Source of the DNA: Adiantum capillus-veneris
Taxonomy: Eukaryota > Streptophyta > Polypodiopsida > Polypodiales > Pteridaceae
Length of the DNA: 64,000 nucleotides
Reading direction: 5' to 3'
NCBI GenBank assembly: GCA_014529385.2
Contig: CM043955.1
Coordinates: 134,986,108-135,050,107 of the forward strand
The notes below the pieces were generated by a model. It was not told the origin of the DNA. It made no database searches and saw only the letters and a list, made by a program, of their open reading frames with translations. Shown here in pieces: positions 1 through 11,879 of this stretch. Position 1 is the first letter of the stretch; the number at the start of each line of letters is the position of its first letter. The position numbers and the translations under genes are program-made.

Positions 1-2
1 TC

Positions 3-1324
3 TGGAACATTGTGTAGGGCATTGATGTACGTCCTGGTTCTGAGGATGTAGGCGATGTTGAGGATGTTGCAGGTCTTGTTGCAAGGATTGTAGCTGTTAG
101 AGTTGTTTTTCCTACGGCAGAACAAGCTCGTTGGGATGTTAAGGATGCGCAAGCTCATGCATTGATTGCGTTGTCTGTGAAGCGCACCATTGTTCCTCAC
201 ATGCGTTCAGCAAAATCTGCAAAACAGCTTGGGATATTCTAGCAGGTCTTTATGCAAGCCGCAATGAGGCTAAAATTGCTTTGCTGCGTAAAGAGCTGGA
301 GTCGAAGATTATGCATGAGGAAGATAATATGGACACTTTCCTTGCTAGTGTCAAGGATATCAATGAGCAGCTTATTTCTGCAGGTGAAGTCATTTTAGAC
401 AGTTCCCTTGTGCAGACTATTCTTGATGCCTTACCAGATTCCTACCAGACTTTTGCTAGTACTTGGAGACTTATGACCCAAGGAAATCCTGAAGTTGTCA
501 AGTTTGATGCATTATGCACATTGCTGTTGCAAGAGTCACTTTCCAGAAAAAACAGGACTAGGCAGCGTGCAGTTGAACAGGCTTTTATTGCTTCTCAAAG
601 AAAGGGTGGTAACAGTATTGCAGCCACTTCTTATGGTTCTGCTGCGAGTGGCAAAAATTATGTTCCTAATGCTTCTGCTGGCAGCACTTCGTCTGGCAAT
701 TCTGGTGATAAGGGCAAAAATAAGATGCGTTGCCATTATTGTAAATCCAATGATCACTTGATCAAGTCGTGTCCTAAGTTGAAGGCCAAAGAGGCTAAGA
801 AGAAAGAGGGTGGTTCCACTGCAAATGCTGGTTCCACTACAAATGCAGCCATTGTTGAGTCTTCTGTGAAAGGAGACTGTAATGCTGATGTTGATGCAGA
901 ATGGGCTTTTAGCGCAGAGTGCACTTACAATCCTGTTGTCCATGATGCATGCTTGTCAGTTGCTGCAGATTCACATGTGTGGTATTTCGACAGTGGTGCT
1001 ACAAAGCACATTACCTCACATCGTGAATTGTTTACCCCTCTCGAGTCTGTCCCTCATGGGAATTCAGTCACTTGTGCCAACAACGCCTCTTATCCAGTTC
1101 AGGGAGTTGAAAAGATTGTGCTCACTGCTGCTAATGGCAGTTCCTTCACACTTGTTGATGCACTTTATGTACCTGGAATCAAGAAGAATCTCTTGTCTGT
1201 ATCCGCACTTGCTAGACTTGGACTTGTAGTCAAATTTGTGGATGACAAATGTATAGTTCATGATCTCAGTTTTGGTGATGAAATTGTTGCATCTGGGCTT
1301 TTGTACGTGTCGTGGGCTGTATAA
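3..1324 (+). pseudogene. Copia gag-protease of fragment A
   Basis: Gag coats the element RNA, and the aspartic protease cleaves the polyprotein. The segment 3-228 reads in one frame. A missing base near 229 moves the reading into the long frame that runs to 1324. A UBN2-like gag core is followed by a CCHC zinc knuckle (CHYCKSNDHLIKSC, about 732-773). The protease active site follows as FDSGATKH near 987. A pre-integrase stretch ending near KNLLSVSALARLG follows. An in-frame TAG at 15-17 and the frameshifts make it non-functional. Residues of the knuckle and of the protease triad are intact, so decay is moderate. Confidence 0.88.
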
Positions 1325-2563
1325 GCTCACTTTGTATGACAAGTGTGGAAAAAATTTTGCAAATGCTGTTGCAGATTCAAGGGTTATTTCAGATGCAAAA
1401 CTTTGGCATGCACGTTTTGGTCATCTGAATTTTTCCAGTTTGCTGCATTTGCAGAAATTTGATATGGTTGCTTCTTTGCCACCTCTTGAAGCACCTGTCA
1501 AACATGTTTGTGAAGGCTGTATTTTGGGTAAGATGCAGCGTTCTAAGTTTCCAAAGGATGGTTCAGTTCGGGCCACATGCCGGTTGCAGCTTGTGCATAG
1601 TGATGTTTGTGGGCCCATGCAAACTCTGTCCTTGGGCAATTACCTGTACTTTGTGACTTTCATCGATGATTACTCTAGGCATGCATGGGTATTTCCGCTT
1701 AAAGCAAAGTCCGAAGTTTTTATGTGCTTCAAACAATTTCTGGCTATGGCTGAAAATGTCTCGAAATGTACTATGGGCACCCTCCGTTTTGATCGAGGGG
1801 GGGAGTATATGTCTCATGAATTTGATGCATTTCTGGCTAGTCGTGGGATAAAACACCAATGTACAGTGCCTTATACACCTGAGCAAAATGGTGTTGCTGA
1901 GAGGAAAAACAGGTCACTGACGGATATGGCACGATGTATGGTCAAAAGTCAAGCTTTGCCGCATTCTTTTTGGCTTGAGGCCATTATGTGTGCCACTTAT
2001 GTACTTAACAGGTGTCCTACGAAAGCTTTGCAGTCTATTACTCCATATGAAGCATGGCATGATAGAAAGCCTTCTATTGAGCACATGCGTGTTTTTGGCT
2101 GCTTGGCATATGCTTTGGTGCCACAAGTGCAGCGCAGAAAATTGGATGATAAGGCTGTCAAATGTATTTTTGTTGTTTATAGTGCTGAAAGCAAAGATTA
2201 CAGGTTGTATCATCCGCAAACAAAACCTATTCTGGTTTCACGGGATGTAGTGTTTGTGGAAGATTCTGTTCAGCCCTTGCTGTCATGTACTAGAGACAGT
2301 AATGAAGCTCACAGGAAATTTATGACACTTTGTTGCCTCTTTTCAGTGGTGGAAATACGAATGTAAGTTCCAATGAGGCAAATGTACAGCCTATGGGGGT
2401 TTCTGAAAATGTTCTAGATCAGCCTATTACTGATGTAGATGTACATGATGTACTTGATGAGGAAAGGGCTGAAAATGAGGAGGCTAGAGGTATGCCAAAA
2501 TGGTTGGTGCACACTTTGTGTGACAGTAAATTGGATGAACCTTTGTCTAGTCGTACTCGTTAA
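1325..2563 (+). pseudogene. Copia integrase of fragment A
   Basis: The integrase inserts element cDNA into host DNA. The GAG_pre-integrase motif (LWHARFGHLN, then CEGCILGK) is at about 1400-1535. The catalytic core shows all three acidic positions in context: LVHSDVCGP near 1591, LRFDRGGEY near 1785 and EQNGVAERKN near 1883. The C-terminal part (FGCLAYALVPQ, then KLDDKAVKCIF) runs on to the stop at 2563, with a frame change near 2330. The frame overlaps the preceding gag-protease frame at 1260-1324, which marks the upstream frameshift. The same protein region recurs at 61349-62200. Confidence 0.88.
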
Positions 2564-2590
2564 GGCTCTCGCCATGCATCTTCCTATTAC

Positions 2591-3022
2591 TAGACAACAC
2601 GAGGCTTTCTATCAACCACCTTAATATGGTTTTAACAAAACTCATATGCTATGTGTCCTATTAAGCACCACAAATATTATGACGCTCTCCTAAATACAAC
2701 AATTATTAGCATTATACTAATATACAATGGAACATTGTTGTTTCTTGCAATCATTCTGGTCCCTTCAAAAATAATTCTCAAATTACATACGCTCTTGGTA
2801 CTCTAAACCATAGCTTGTGGCCAAAACCGTGGTGTACATCTATCTTGGATTTAAATTCTAAATTACATTATAATGCAAACTAGTAGCAAAACATAGAGCA
2901 TACTAAACTGTAAATTGGAATCCTCAACTATAGTAATATCAACATATTAGCAAATGAAAGAGTCTTGAAGAAAGATTATTCAACTAAGGAACATGAGTAT
3001 AAGAGCATGAAAAAATCTATAT

Positions 3023-3023
<1 letters not shown>
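2591..3023. other. AT-rich spacer, no gene seen
   Basis: No coding signal or recognised repeat was seen between the Copia breakpoint and the GA microsatellite. The composition is AT-rich with many short stop-interrupted frames. Confidence 0.5.
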
Positions 3024-3084
<61 letters not shown>

Positions 3085-3092
3085 GAGAGAGA
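3024..3092. repeat. (GA)n microsatellite
   Basis: About 34 GA dinucleotides with one GG interruption. Read on the minus strand it is a (TC)n tail directly after the 3' end of the LINE remnant, following a short AATAATAAAAT-like stretch, so it may mark the LINE 3' terminus. Confidence 0.95.
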
Positions 3093-3229
3093 TTTTATTA
3101 TTGTCCTCAGAGGTCAAATATGACCTATGGGACCAAAGTTACATGTGATGTAGTATGTGTGTGGCTGATGAGTGACTCTTGATGCTCCAAAATTGTGGTG
3201 GTGAATATCGGAATGGAGAGCCCACATTG

Positions 3230-5153
3230 TGTTTGGGAGAGGAAAGTGTGTAGGTCTAAGTCACGGCTAAAAATGTGAGGGAATCAAGTTCGGATGTGAC
3301 CAAAAGCTGAGCACTCTAGTAGTGTGTGGTACTCAGACTCTCAAACTTGCAGTGAGCATAATGTGCACACTTGATTTGACTCTTCTCCATTGCCCCAATG
3401 CCCTGTCTCACATCAAAGGAAGTGGGAGCTAAACCGAATGATTGTGATAGTGCATATCGTTGACAAGGGGATAGGCTCAAGCATGTAAGTGTGAGTATGG
3501 TTTCCCCTTTCAACGAAGAACATGATTTTGTAGTTGGGGGCAATATGGGTGGTGTAATGTATGAAGCGTGACCCACCGGATTCCTCCCAAGCCATAATAC
3601 ATTGGTGTTGTAGAAAAGATTCATTCACTTGCGAGTCAATTGAGGCATCATGTAGCAAGTGTAATGCATCCCATCTCCCAAACCACTTCTTTATGTATTG
3701 CATCCATCCCGTGCTCAAGATCTTGCTTTTATGCGTCTTTTGAACTTTTGTCTTGCTTCCCGTGCAATTGTAGAAAGTCGATGTGAGGGATTTTGATGCA
3801 TCTTTATCATGTATTCCACAACCCTTTCCATGCCCATAACCTCAATTGGAAGAGATCCCAACTCAAGAAGTAGGAGGATGTATCGTGTTTGTGTCTTAAC
3901 TTGGAGAAAACTTGTGAGAAAATGCTTTTAAACATTCTCAAACTCTTTCCAAGTAGACTTTGAGATGCTCCCACCCCACACTTCAACTCCATAAAGAAGA
4001 ACTGGTGTCACCAATGTGTCAAAAAGGTACTTCTTGAGAACCCAACACTTGATGTTTCCCCCATTAGACATGCTCTCAAATGCATAGTATGCTCTCTTTC
4101 CCGCTTCTAAATGATGCATAGCACATTCATGCCACTTGTGATTGTCCGGAACCTCAAGGCCAAGGTACTTAAAGCTCTCAACAACTTTAAGTGTCTCATT
4201 GTTGTACACAATGCATGACTTCTACTTATGGTTGGTTTTCACAAGCATAACCTTTGTTTTGGATTCATTTACAATCACCCCCCAATGCAAGCAAAAGTTC
4301 TCAAGGACAACCATAAGCTTTTTTGCATCTTCTAAAGTGTGTGCTAGAAGCACCACATCATCCGTATACAACAAAAGCATGATTACCACATTGAAAATAG
4401 TGACCTCTTTAATGCTTTCTTCTTGCATAAAGTCAAGTACCAGTTGTTCCAATTGAGCAATGCATATACCAAAGAGAGTTGATGACAACGGACATCCTTG
4501 TTAGCCCCAATAGTGCTTGCAATTTTTTTTGAAATTCCTCTTCCTATGCGCAATTGACACATCATCTTCTCATAGATTTGAGAATCTGCAAGCATAAACT
4601 CACTTGACACTTGGATTTCTTCCATCATTCTCCACAAATTGTTTCATGAAATCATATCAAAGGCTTTCTTAAAGTCCAGAAAAAAAAAACACAATTGCTT
4701 GCCTTTCAACCGAATTTCCTCCATGAGAACATGAAGAGTGACAACATGATCAATGGTGCTATGGTATCAACAAAAGCTCGCTTGTCCTTTTGCATGCTTG
4801 TCATTCTTTTCAACACAATCACTCAATTTCATCTCCATTATGCACCCAAACAACGTTTCCATATGAGACCCAATCATTATAGTCCGATAATTGTTTACAT
4901 TCTTTACATCCCCTCCTTTATGGAAAGGCTTGAACCAATTAGTACTCCAATCATAAGGCATACCATGTTGAAGTGCAAGGTTTAACATATCACGCATCCA
5001 ATCATGTGTCAAATCTCCCGTCCATTTAATCATCTCCGACTTGATACCTTGAAGATCTCCCGCTTTGTGAGTGGCCAACTTTTCAAGCCCACCACATACA
5101 TCCTCAATAGTAAAAAAGGAGGGCATACATGGGAGTGAACCATAAAATGACAT
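3230..5153 (-). pseudogene. LINE reverse transcriptase and C-terminal region
   Basis: This is the reverse transcriptase of the LINE. The N-terminal RT block has NWFKPFHKGGD followed by NNYRTIMIGS (about 4870-4935). The catalytic box is YTDDVVLLAH at about 4340-4367, the equivalent of YADD. Next comes the block FKYLGLEVPDNHKW, then LVTPVLLYGVEVWG (about 3960-4185). Near 3230-3330 a Cys...Cys...ESEYHTLLEC arrangement corresponds to the Cys/His motif at the end of many LINE ORF2 proteins. The gene is broken by several frameshifts and cannot make a full protein. Confidence 0.85.
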
Positions 5154-5548
5154 TTTTTAAGCATTTGGTTGCTCATATAGTTGCCTACAATGTGTGTACA
5201 TATCCACATGACTCAAGTTACCAAAAATCTCAACCCGCTTGTCCCTTAAGTTTCCCCAAAATCTTCCACATGCACGTGCCTTTTCTTAGACTTAAAAAAA
5301 ATCGTTGCTTTACTTCCCAGATTCTTCTCTTTTTTTGAATCAATGCCTTGTATATATGCAAATGACTTTTACAACTGTCTTTGTCCATAGTTGCATCAAG
5401 ATTTATCAAGGACTTTCAAGCGTCTTGACATTCTTTATCAAACCACCTTTTGCGTGATATATCTTTGTTGATACCATGGACATGCTATGGCACAAGAACA
5501 AATAACTTTCTTGAAAGGTTCCCATTTAGTTTCCAATGATGCGCCATA

Positions 5549-5945
5549 TTAAAGCTTTGTCATCCATAACTTTTGCTCAACCATTTCAATGTACATTGGT
5601 GCCCATTTAAAATCCATATATAGTGATAAATTCTCTTCCCTTTGACTGAGATTATCATGCTTAGTTGCTTCTCCACATGCAAGGTCAATACATAAGGTCC
5701 GAAAGTCTGATTCCGGGGTCCATTGGCCAAAAATAAAACTCTTTATGCGATACATGATGGCTTTGGAGAGTAGCATATAGTCAATCACACTATCCCCATT
5801 ATATTTTCTACATGTAAATCCATTGGCTCCACTCCATAAAGATACACCATTATGAGCATACCCATGCTATTACACATGTGTAAAAGTAACTTTCCATAGT
5901 GATCCGGCTCTTTGTCATCCATTGAAGTATGATCATACAAGTGAA
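5549..5945 (-). pseudogene. LINE APE-like endonuclease, C-terminal part
   Basis: The endonuclease nicks target DNA for target-primed reverse transcription. The minus-strand reading gives DKEPDHYGKLL, then LWSGANGFTCRKYNG, DSVIDYMLLSK and finally TPESDFRTLCIDL. The SVIDY and PESD..xL blocks correspond to the conserved C-terminal endonuclease motifs, in which PESDH is usual; here the His is Phe. The N-terminal half of the domain, with its Asn and Glu catalytic residues, is absent because of the truncation. There is at least one frame change near 5840. Confidence 0.75.
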
Positions 5946-5961
5946 CTAATGTACTCATCTC

Positions 5962-6060
5962 AAAGGTAAGTCCGGATGACGTTGCATCTTCTTCAGGGAA
6001 ATCCTTCCATTTGACAAGGTGTTTGACGATGCTTCTATTCCTAAGTTTCCTCTCCTGAGT
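5962..6060 (-). pseudogene. Chromodomain of chromovirus integrase
   Basis: The minus-strand reading contains ERKLRNRSIVKHLVKW followed by KDFPEEDATSSG. This matches the start of chromodomains fused to chromovirus integrases, which recognise histone marks and direct insertion. Only about 30 residues remain; the rest is cut off by the LINE. The integrase catalytic core that should precede it is absent. Confidence 0.75.
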
Positions 6061-7130
6061 TTCTAGGATACAAAGTTACTCTCTCATTAGCTAGGTATCC
6101 TAATGTTGGATCTTCCATAATAATGAGGTGAGCTTGAGCCACAACTCCTCTTCCACGACCTCTTCCTGAATTCCTTCCTCCATGACAAACCAATTGACCT
6201 CTACCATTTGGTGCTATAGGAATTGCATTTGTAGTACTTGCTACACTTCTTCTGGGACACATGTTCCTATAGTGTCCTAGCTCATTACACTCATAACAAC
6301 AAACATTAGGATGCTCAAGTTAAGTTGCTGTAGTTGCGGGTGCTACAAGGCGAGATTGATAAGCTTGATTAACATTTCTAGGGGTTCCAATTGTTGGACC
6401 TAGCCCTTTGATTTCTAAATTTTCCTCTTCCTTGATTCCTATCTGTTTCCTCTTCCTTGATTCCTAGTTGTTTCTTTGGCCAGAGATGTTGCCCTTAAGA
6501 GAGCATCCTAGAGTGATACGGGTCTCATTGCTTCAAGACAGTTATCCAAAGGTTGATTCAATCCTTGATAGAATCGTGCTACCTACTGCTCAATGGACGT
6601 TTTTGGGGAATATCTTCGCAAGGTTACGAACTTAGAGTAATACTCCCTCATCGATAAGGATAGCTATTTTGGAGCAAAGAACTCATTCATTTTGGCGTCT
6701 CGATGAGCGGGTGGAAGATATCGCGTTGTAAACTCTTGTTTAATATCCTCCCAAGACTCGAAACATCCCAAGACACCCAAGTCCTTGCAATGTTGTTTCC
6801 ACCATATCTTTGCATCACTAGCAAGACGAAACATTGCGAGCATAGTCTGATTTTCAGGTTGGGTCACTGTAGCTTCAAAATAATCTTCCATAGCCTCAAT
6901 CCAAGCTTCTACATCGCGCCCAATATGGGTTCCTTCCTCCCAAGACTCAAAACATCCTGAGACAGCCAAGTCCTTGCAATGTTGTTTCCACTATATCTTT
7001 GCATCACCAGCAAGAAGGAACATTGCGAGCATTGTCTGCTTTTCAGGTTGGGTCACTACAGCTTCAAAATAATTTTCCATAGCCTCAATCTAAGCTTCTA
7101 TGTCGTGCTCAATATGGGTTCCTTCCCCTT
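6041..7130 (-). pseudogene. Chromovirus gag with CCHC knuckle
   Basis: Retrotransposon gag. The core reads RDVEAWIEAMEDYF, IWWKQHCKDL, WEDIKQEFTTRYLPP and MNEFF, the usual gag helix pattern of plant chromoviruses. After a degenerate stretch with stops (6310-6660), the knuckle CYECNELGHYRNMC is intact at about 6245-6300. An Arg/Gly-rich segment and the ending TLGYLANERVTLYP follow. The first gag segment is duplicated in tandem (6747-7124). A related gag lies on the other strand at 59390-59900. Function is lost. Confidence 0.8.
6747..7124. repeat. 189-bp tandem duplication within gag
   Basis: Two adjacent units, 6747-6935 and 6936-7124, are about 90 percent alike. The period of 189 bases equals 63 codons, so the duplication keeps the gag frame. 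Both units encode the CFESWEE to MLAMFRLASDAKIWW segment. Confidence 0.9.
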
Positions 7131-7385
7131 TGAATGTGGGTGGTTGGGCATGGTTTAGGAGAATTTTTTTCTCCTGTACAACAACAGTGTATAAGGAATT
7201 TGATGGTACCTACACAAGAATATACTTGTTGGTGGTTTGATTTAAGACTTAACATAATATCAAGTGCTTTAAGCTTCCACAACTCAAGACAAGATTTTGA
7301 AAGGAACTAACTTTACTAAATTCAAGATGCCATAACTTTATTTATATCAAGATATGTATAAAGTTGAGATCTTCCCATCAACACT

Positions 7386-8500
7386 TTGGAACTAGATAAA
7401 AGACTATGGGAATTGCGGAAGGATGCAGTGTCAATGGATGATAAATGGTTAGATGGAATGGACCTTCGCATCAAAGTACAGCTGAAGAATCATAGCACGA
7501 ATGCACTGGTTGATACCGGAGCTCGAATGAATGCAGTCAGTTATTCCACGTACAAGAAAGTATCAAAGGATGCAACAAAAACCCAACACCGGCATTGGGA
7601 GTAGTCAAATTGAATGTGATAGTACATGGATGTTCATGCCCTCATCAATTTGTATGCATACCAGACAAACACATGAATGAAACAATGATTCTTGGAATCT
7701 CATGGATGCGGACGTACAAGGCAGTACGAGGTTGGGACACCAATCAACTCAAGCTATCACCCAAAGGAGGACAACTCATCATTCCAATTGCATCAAGCAA
7801 CGGAGAATGGAAAAGAGGTTACCCACAAAAGACACAAGGGAGTAGAAAATCTTCTTCATCCTCTAGACAAGAAAATTCTACAAGTAGCATGCAAGGAGTC
7901 AGGCAAATTTGGGTACCAAAAGCACAACTCAAGGACAATCCGGCTCAGATTTGAGTGCGTAAAAATTCATCTATCATACTGACGAAAGTTTCATATCTGA
8001 CAACTCAGAGAAAAACATCAGTCAGAAGAGAAACCATCACAAAATGGGTTTGGAGGAAAAAGAAGCATTTATCTTCTCCACAAACTGTAAAGCCAATGAA
8101 ATAGTGGAAAGTTAAGTCTCAAAACACTCAACCACAACAGTCCATCAACGAAAATCTAAGATACCATTGGCAAGTTAAAGCTCAACAATCGTCATCATTG
8201 ATACCGACAGCTAAGGAAATCAGCATACCAACGTATCCTGACGGTACAATAAAGCAAAGAGCACACAAAATACAAGATTTTCTCTTTGGGAAACATCAAC
8301 AGGAAACCTCGACCACAGAAACCCTTGACTTAATTACTCAAGACCCAACTCTTGCACAACGTACTGGTTTGAATTGCATTGATCTTCAAAGCATGGTAGA
8401 GCCAACCATAGCTATGCATAGACACGATTGTTCAACCCATGCACACAGTCCTCCCGGAGTACTCCATCTAGGAGGGATGGAGGGGAACTTCACTAACTAA
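7386..8500 (+). pseudogene. Gypsy-like aspartic protease remnant
   Basis: A retropepsin-type fold is suggested by ALVDTGARMNAVSYSTY (active-site DTG near 7512). After a frameshift around 7580 the flap-to-C-terminal motif MILGISWMRTYKAV follows, with a W-D and L spacing typical of gypsy proteases. Downstream, frames up to 8500 give WVPKAQLK and THAHSPPGVLHLGG without a domain I recognise; TAA ends them. No reverse transcriptase follows. It may be a captured or isolated protease segment of a gypsy element not otherwise present here. The element class is uncertain. Confidence 0.6.
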
Positions 8501-11200
8501 GGGCAATGTTTGAAGAGGGAGGAAAAAGTTGGATGTTAACGTGTGATTTTTTGCAAGATTACCTAATAATGCCCTCAAAAACATCATCAACTGGGGAATT
8601 TTAACTGATAGCATCTGCCCGATGAGTGTAAATAGTGTATATACTATCGTAAAATATATCAAAAAATTAACCATTTTTCTTGTTTTCATCATTTTTCTTG
8701 ATATTGTAGCCTTAAAAATGGAGAATTCCACAAAAAAGCAATATAATAGTGTTCTTCAATGGATTTTCTCAATTATTGATTTTTCACTTTGCTTTTTTAG
8801 TGCATCTTATTATTTTCTTTGATTTTTTCAATAAACAGGTAAAAAATTAGTAATAAATAGCAAATGAGCTCAGATGGAGAAACTAAAGATACACTGATGA
8901 TCAGAAGAACAAGGCGGACATGCACAAAAGTTTTCAATCAAAACGACAAACGAAAACGGGAAGCCTAAATTAGGCCGCCAAGGCCTACTTTTGCAAATTC
9001 TTGCAGAATGAGCTAACGGAATCTAATCGAAGAGATTTTTGAGTTTAACGTAGATTTCACGGCTTAGTAGGACTAACAGGGGAATCTGGGGAAAAATAGT
9101 TTGGGAAGTCCGAGTATAGATATCCAAGGTAGCCCAAAATCACCTCATTTCCACTAGGAGAGAGCTTTCTGTCTTCTTCGCACGCGATTTTCGAAGTCCA
9201 CAGTCGCCCATTTACAACGCCATCTCACATGAGACATGAGTGGTAAGTTCTCAAATCATCAAAGAACATTTCTATACGGCCGAGTAGCAGGTCTAGGCTC
9301 AGGGAAAAACCCTAGAATCCCAGCTGCGTACGAACTCCTACGACACAAAATTGACCATAGCTGCCTGTCAGCTCAACCGAATTGGACGAGACTTGAACTG
9401 TAGCATTCCCCCAGGTAATAGAACATTTCCATATCATCAGATGACCATTTGGCAAGGGTCGAAGGGGTCCCAAGTAAATAATCTAGGATTTTTCCATATG
9501 CCATAATTGGATTCTGTCTCCACTGGCAGCTTATAGACAAGGTCTATACACAATGTACCTAGATGGTTTCAAGGAAATAGTCAAGGCAAGCTCTCAAACA
9601 ACAAGAAAAAGCTCGAAGGCTACAAAGTGTCAAATTTGACATATGAAGTCAAACAGACCCTGAATGAGCCCAAACTAGATGAGCAGCATCAGGACTATGT
9701 AACGGACAATACAGCAGGTGTATGCATCTCACACCTTAAGTCGTCGCCCTCAATCTCGTCTTTCAATAGCAACTTTTAGAGTTCAATTCTAATAACCTAT
9801 GCTCACCTAGAACAATTAAATCCTTATCCTAATGTTAGTAGAGCTAGTTTATAATTATAAGGTATATATGTGTATGCATGTGCATGTATATGGATGCCCA
9901 TGGATTCCCATTGGGTGACCCATGGCCATGGACCCATCTCTTTTGGTAAGAATGGATCTAAGCATGTGCCACATGAGGTGTAGCACCCAAAGTTGGTATA
10001 GAAGACTTAGGAAATGGTCATCGACGCCTTCATTGGCAAGTAATGAGTCGTAGGACACCTCTACAACTTAGAATAGCAATAGGGACTCCCTTGGGAGTTA
10101 TGGGCAAGATTGGGAAGGTTGAGACTCCAAAAATTTATAAAAGGAGCCTTTTCTCACTCATTTGGAGACACACTTGGGAGAAGGAACCTCTGCTGCTGCT
10201 GTAGCAAACAACTTGGTGACTACCACATCAAACCTTTGAGAGATCAATAACTCCAAAGAAAATTTGGGTAATAGAAATCTATTGTTTAATCAAGCTACTA
10301 TCAATCTCTTCTCTCATTCAATTGGAGTCTTTCCAATTGCTACCATATCATCATTCAATTGGAATCCTTTCCAATTGCTACCCTACTATCAAATGCTATA
10401 CTCTTATTTACCTATCCTCAACTGGGAATCAACATTTATTATACTTATTTTATGGTAATTTATCTACAATATAAAGTAATGAAGGTCTCACTGCTCAATT
10501 ACATAATCATTTGTGTTGACTATATGTGCAATCCTTCATCAACGTAACGTAGATGCTTGCATGAATTAGCTAATCGCATTCAAGAATTTTGTCCAACTAA
10601 AATGATGAATTTTTCTTGCAAGAAAATATAAGTGATTAATCATGTGATTAGTGCATGAATAGATGGTGTGAATGTGTATGTCTCTTAGACTTACATAATT
10701 TTTTGCCTACCATAAGCATAAATCATTAGAATAGAAGTGAACAAATTGATGTAATTAACATTTTATCAAACTTATTATCAAATTGGTTTTTACACAATTA
10801 GTTCTAACACATTTTCAAGTTATCTATAAGAGGCGAGATTGCCCCAAAAAGGACCATTTTCGCACTAAGGAGAATTGCCTTGGAGGATGTGCCATCAAAC
10901 TCGCCAGGCACTAGTCCTACACTAGACAAGGTTAGAATTAATTTAGTTAAGTATTTGCATTCATTGCATAGACGATAGAGTAGGAAAAGGAAAATCAATC
11001 TCAATGGATCATAAAACCATCACAAATTACATCATATGTCTTATATAATTTTCTTTGTCGTGAAAGATTGTTTGGAAAGTAGTCTGTTTGCTCGTAGGAA
11101 AGAAATGTTTGCCTAGTAGAAAAACTCTTGAACCTTCTTCATTCAAAAATCCTATACTGATATAGTCAAAACTCCCTTTGATATCCAGACAAGGCTTAGT
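8501..11200. other. Intergenic region without recognisable gene
   Basis: I find no coding domains here. Minor features are a TATA-like stretch (TTTATAAAAGG, 10135-10146) followed 20-60 bases on by CA/CT-rich sequence, and a short direct repeat (TCATTCAATTGGA...TTTCCAATTGCTACC) at 10315-10383. A TG/CA-rich patch lies near 9865-9900. The TATA-like site could belong to a degraded LTR, but no partner repeat was found. Confidence 0.45.
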
Positions 11201-11207
11201 GGAGTGA

Positions 11208-11340
11208 ATGCTAAAGCAGTGCATATGGGTGCACACATCTTGCAGATTTGTGCCCAAAATGCAAGATAGTACTTGCGGGTTGGTGCCCAGATTGCAAGTT
11301 AGTCACTACGGGTTTGTGTCTAGATTGCAGGACAATTTAG
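11208..11340. repeat. 33-bp degenerate tandem repeat
   Basis: About three and a half copies of a unit containing TTGTGCCCAGATTGCAAG are spaced 33 bases apart (11243-11335). The unit length is a multiple of three, so a short frame stays open through it. I see no known protein. Confidence 0.7.
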
Positions 11341-11879
11341 TTGTATGGGCAACTAAAGACACGGGAGTAATAACTCTCTCCAAGAGGAGTGAACTCTAGG
11401 GGTTTGGATATTTTAATGAAGAAGAGTCATATGTTGTTTTTCTTCTAGGAAAGATTGTTTTGGTGCCACTTTGATAATGGTTGAAGGGTTGTTTTATCAA
11501 ACTTGTGGTGGGAACCTTAAAACAGAATTTTGTGTATGAACAATCCTATTGTAGTAAGTAGAAAACAACCAAAAAGTGTGAGTGCGGGGGTGGAAAGTGG
11601 GAACTCGCTCAGGTTGCCAGTCAAGGATGGGTTGTCTCGATCAGTCAAGAAACTCTCCACTCCCTCTTGTTAGGAGAAGCGAAACTAGAAACTCATTGTG
11701 CTGCCAAGAGTGGAGAAGTCCCAAATATACGTGCCCTTGAAAGCTATGGGTAAAAAGGTATTTGGATTTTGTCTCTTTTGAAAGGTGAGAATTAAAGACG
11801 TTTAGATTCCTGAGTTAGTTCATGCTTTCCCTGTGAGAGAGGGCTAGGAAACCTTTTCAATGTCTCGGACTCAAGTTAC

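Larger units (their letters stand above)
1..2590 (+). mobile_element. Copia (Ty1) retrotransposon fragment A, 3'-truncated
   Basis: This is the 5' portion of a Ty1/Copia polyprotein with gag, protease and integrase in that order, entering from the left edge of the window. Homology to the second copy of the same family (61349-63786) runs from about 1717 to about 2590 and then stops, just after the integrase C-terminus. Reverse transcriptase and RNase H are therefore missing here. The copy carries a stop near its 5' end (position 15), frameshifts near 229, 1320 and 2330, and a terminal TAA at 2561. It is a dead fragment. The breakpoint at 2590 has no LTR or recognisable terminal sequence. Confidence 0.9.
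3093..5950 (-). mobile_element. LINE-type non-LTR retrotransposon, 5'-truncated
   Basis: Read on the minus strand the order is endonuclease C-terminus, reverse transcriptase, C-terminal Cys/His motif and then a simple-sequence tail. This is the layout of an APE-type LINE. The 5' end lies at about 5950, directly against a chromodomain of another element, as expected for a 5'-truncated LINE copy. Several frameshifts split it into pieces at 5549-5788, 4767-5153, 4222-4488, 3928-4209 and 3316-3718. No target-site duplication could be identified by eye. Confidence 0.85.
5962..7140 (-). mobile_element. Chromovirus (Ty3/Gypsy) remnant, pol deleted
   Basis: On the minus strand there is a gag domain (6664-7130), a zinc knuckle (about 6245-6300) and, almost directly after it, an integrase-terminal chromodomain (5962-6060). 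Protease, reverse transcriptase and the integrase core, normally 3 kb or more, are missing. The join between gag tail and chromodomain lies near 6055. The LINE starts immediately after the chromodomain. LTRs were not found on either side. Confidence 0.8.
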
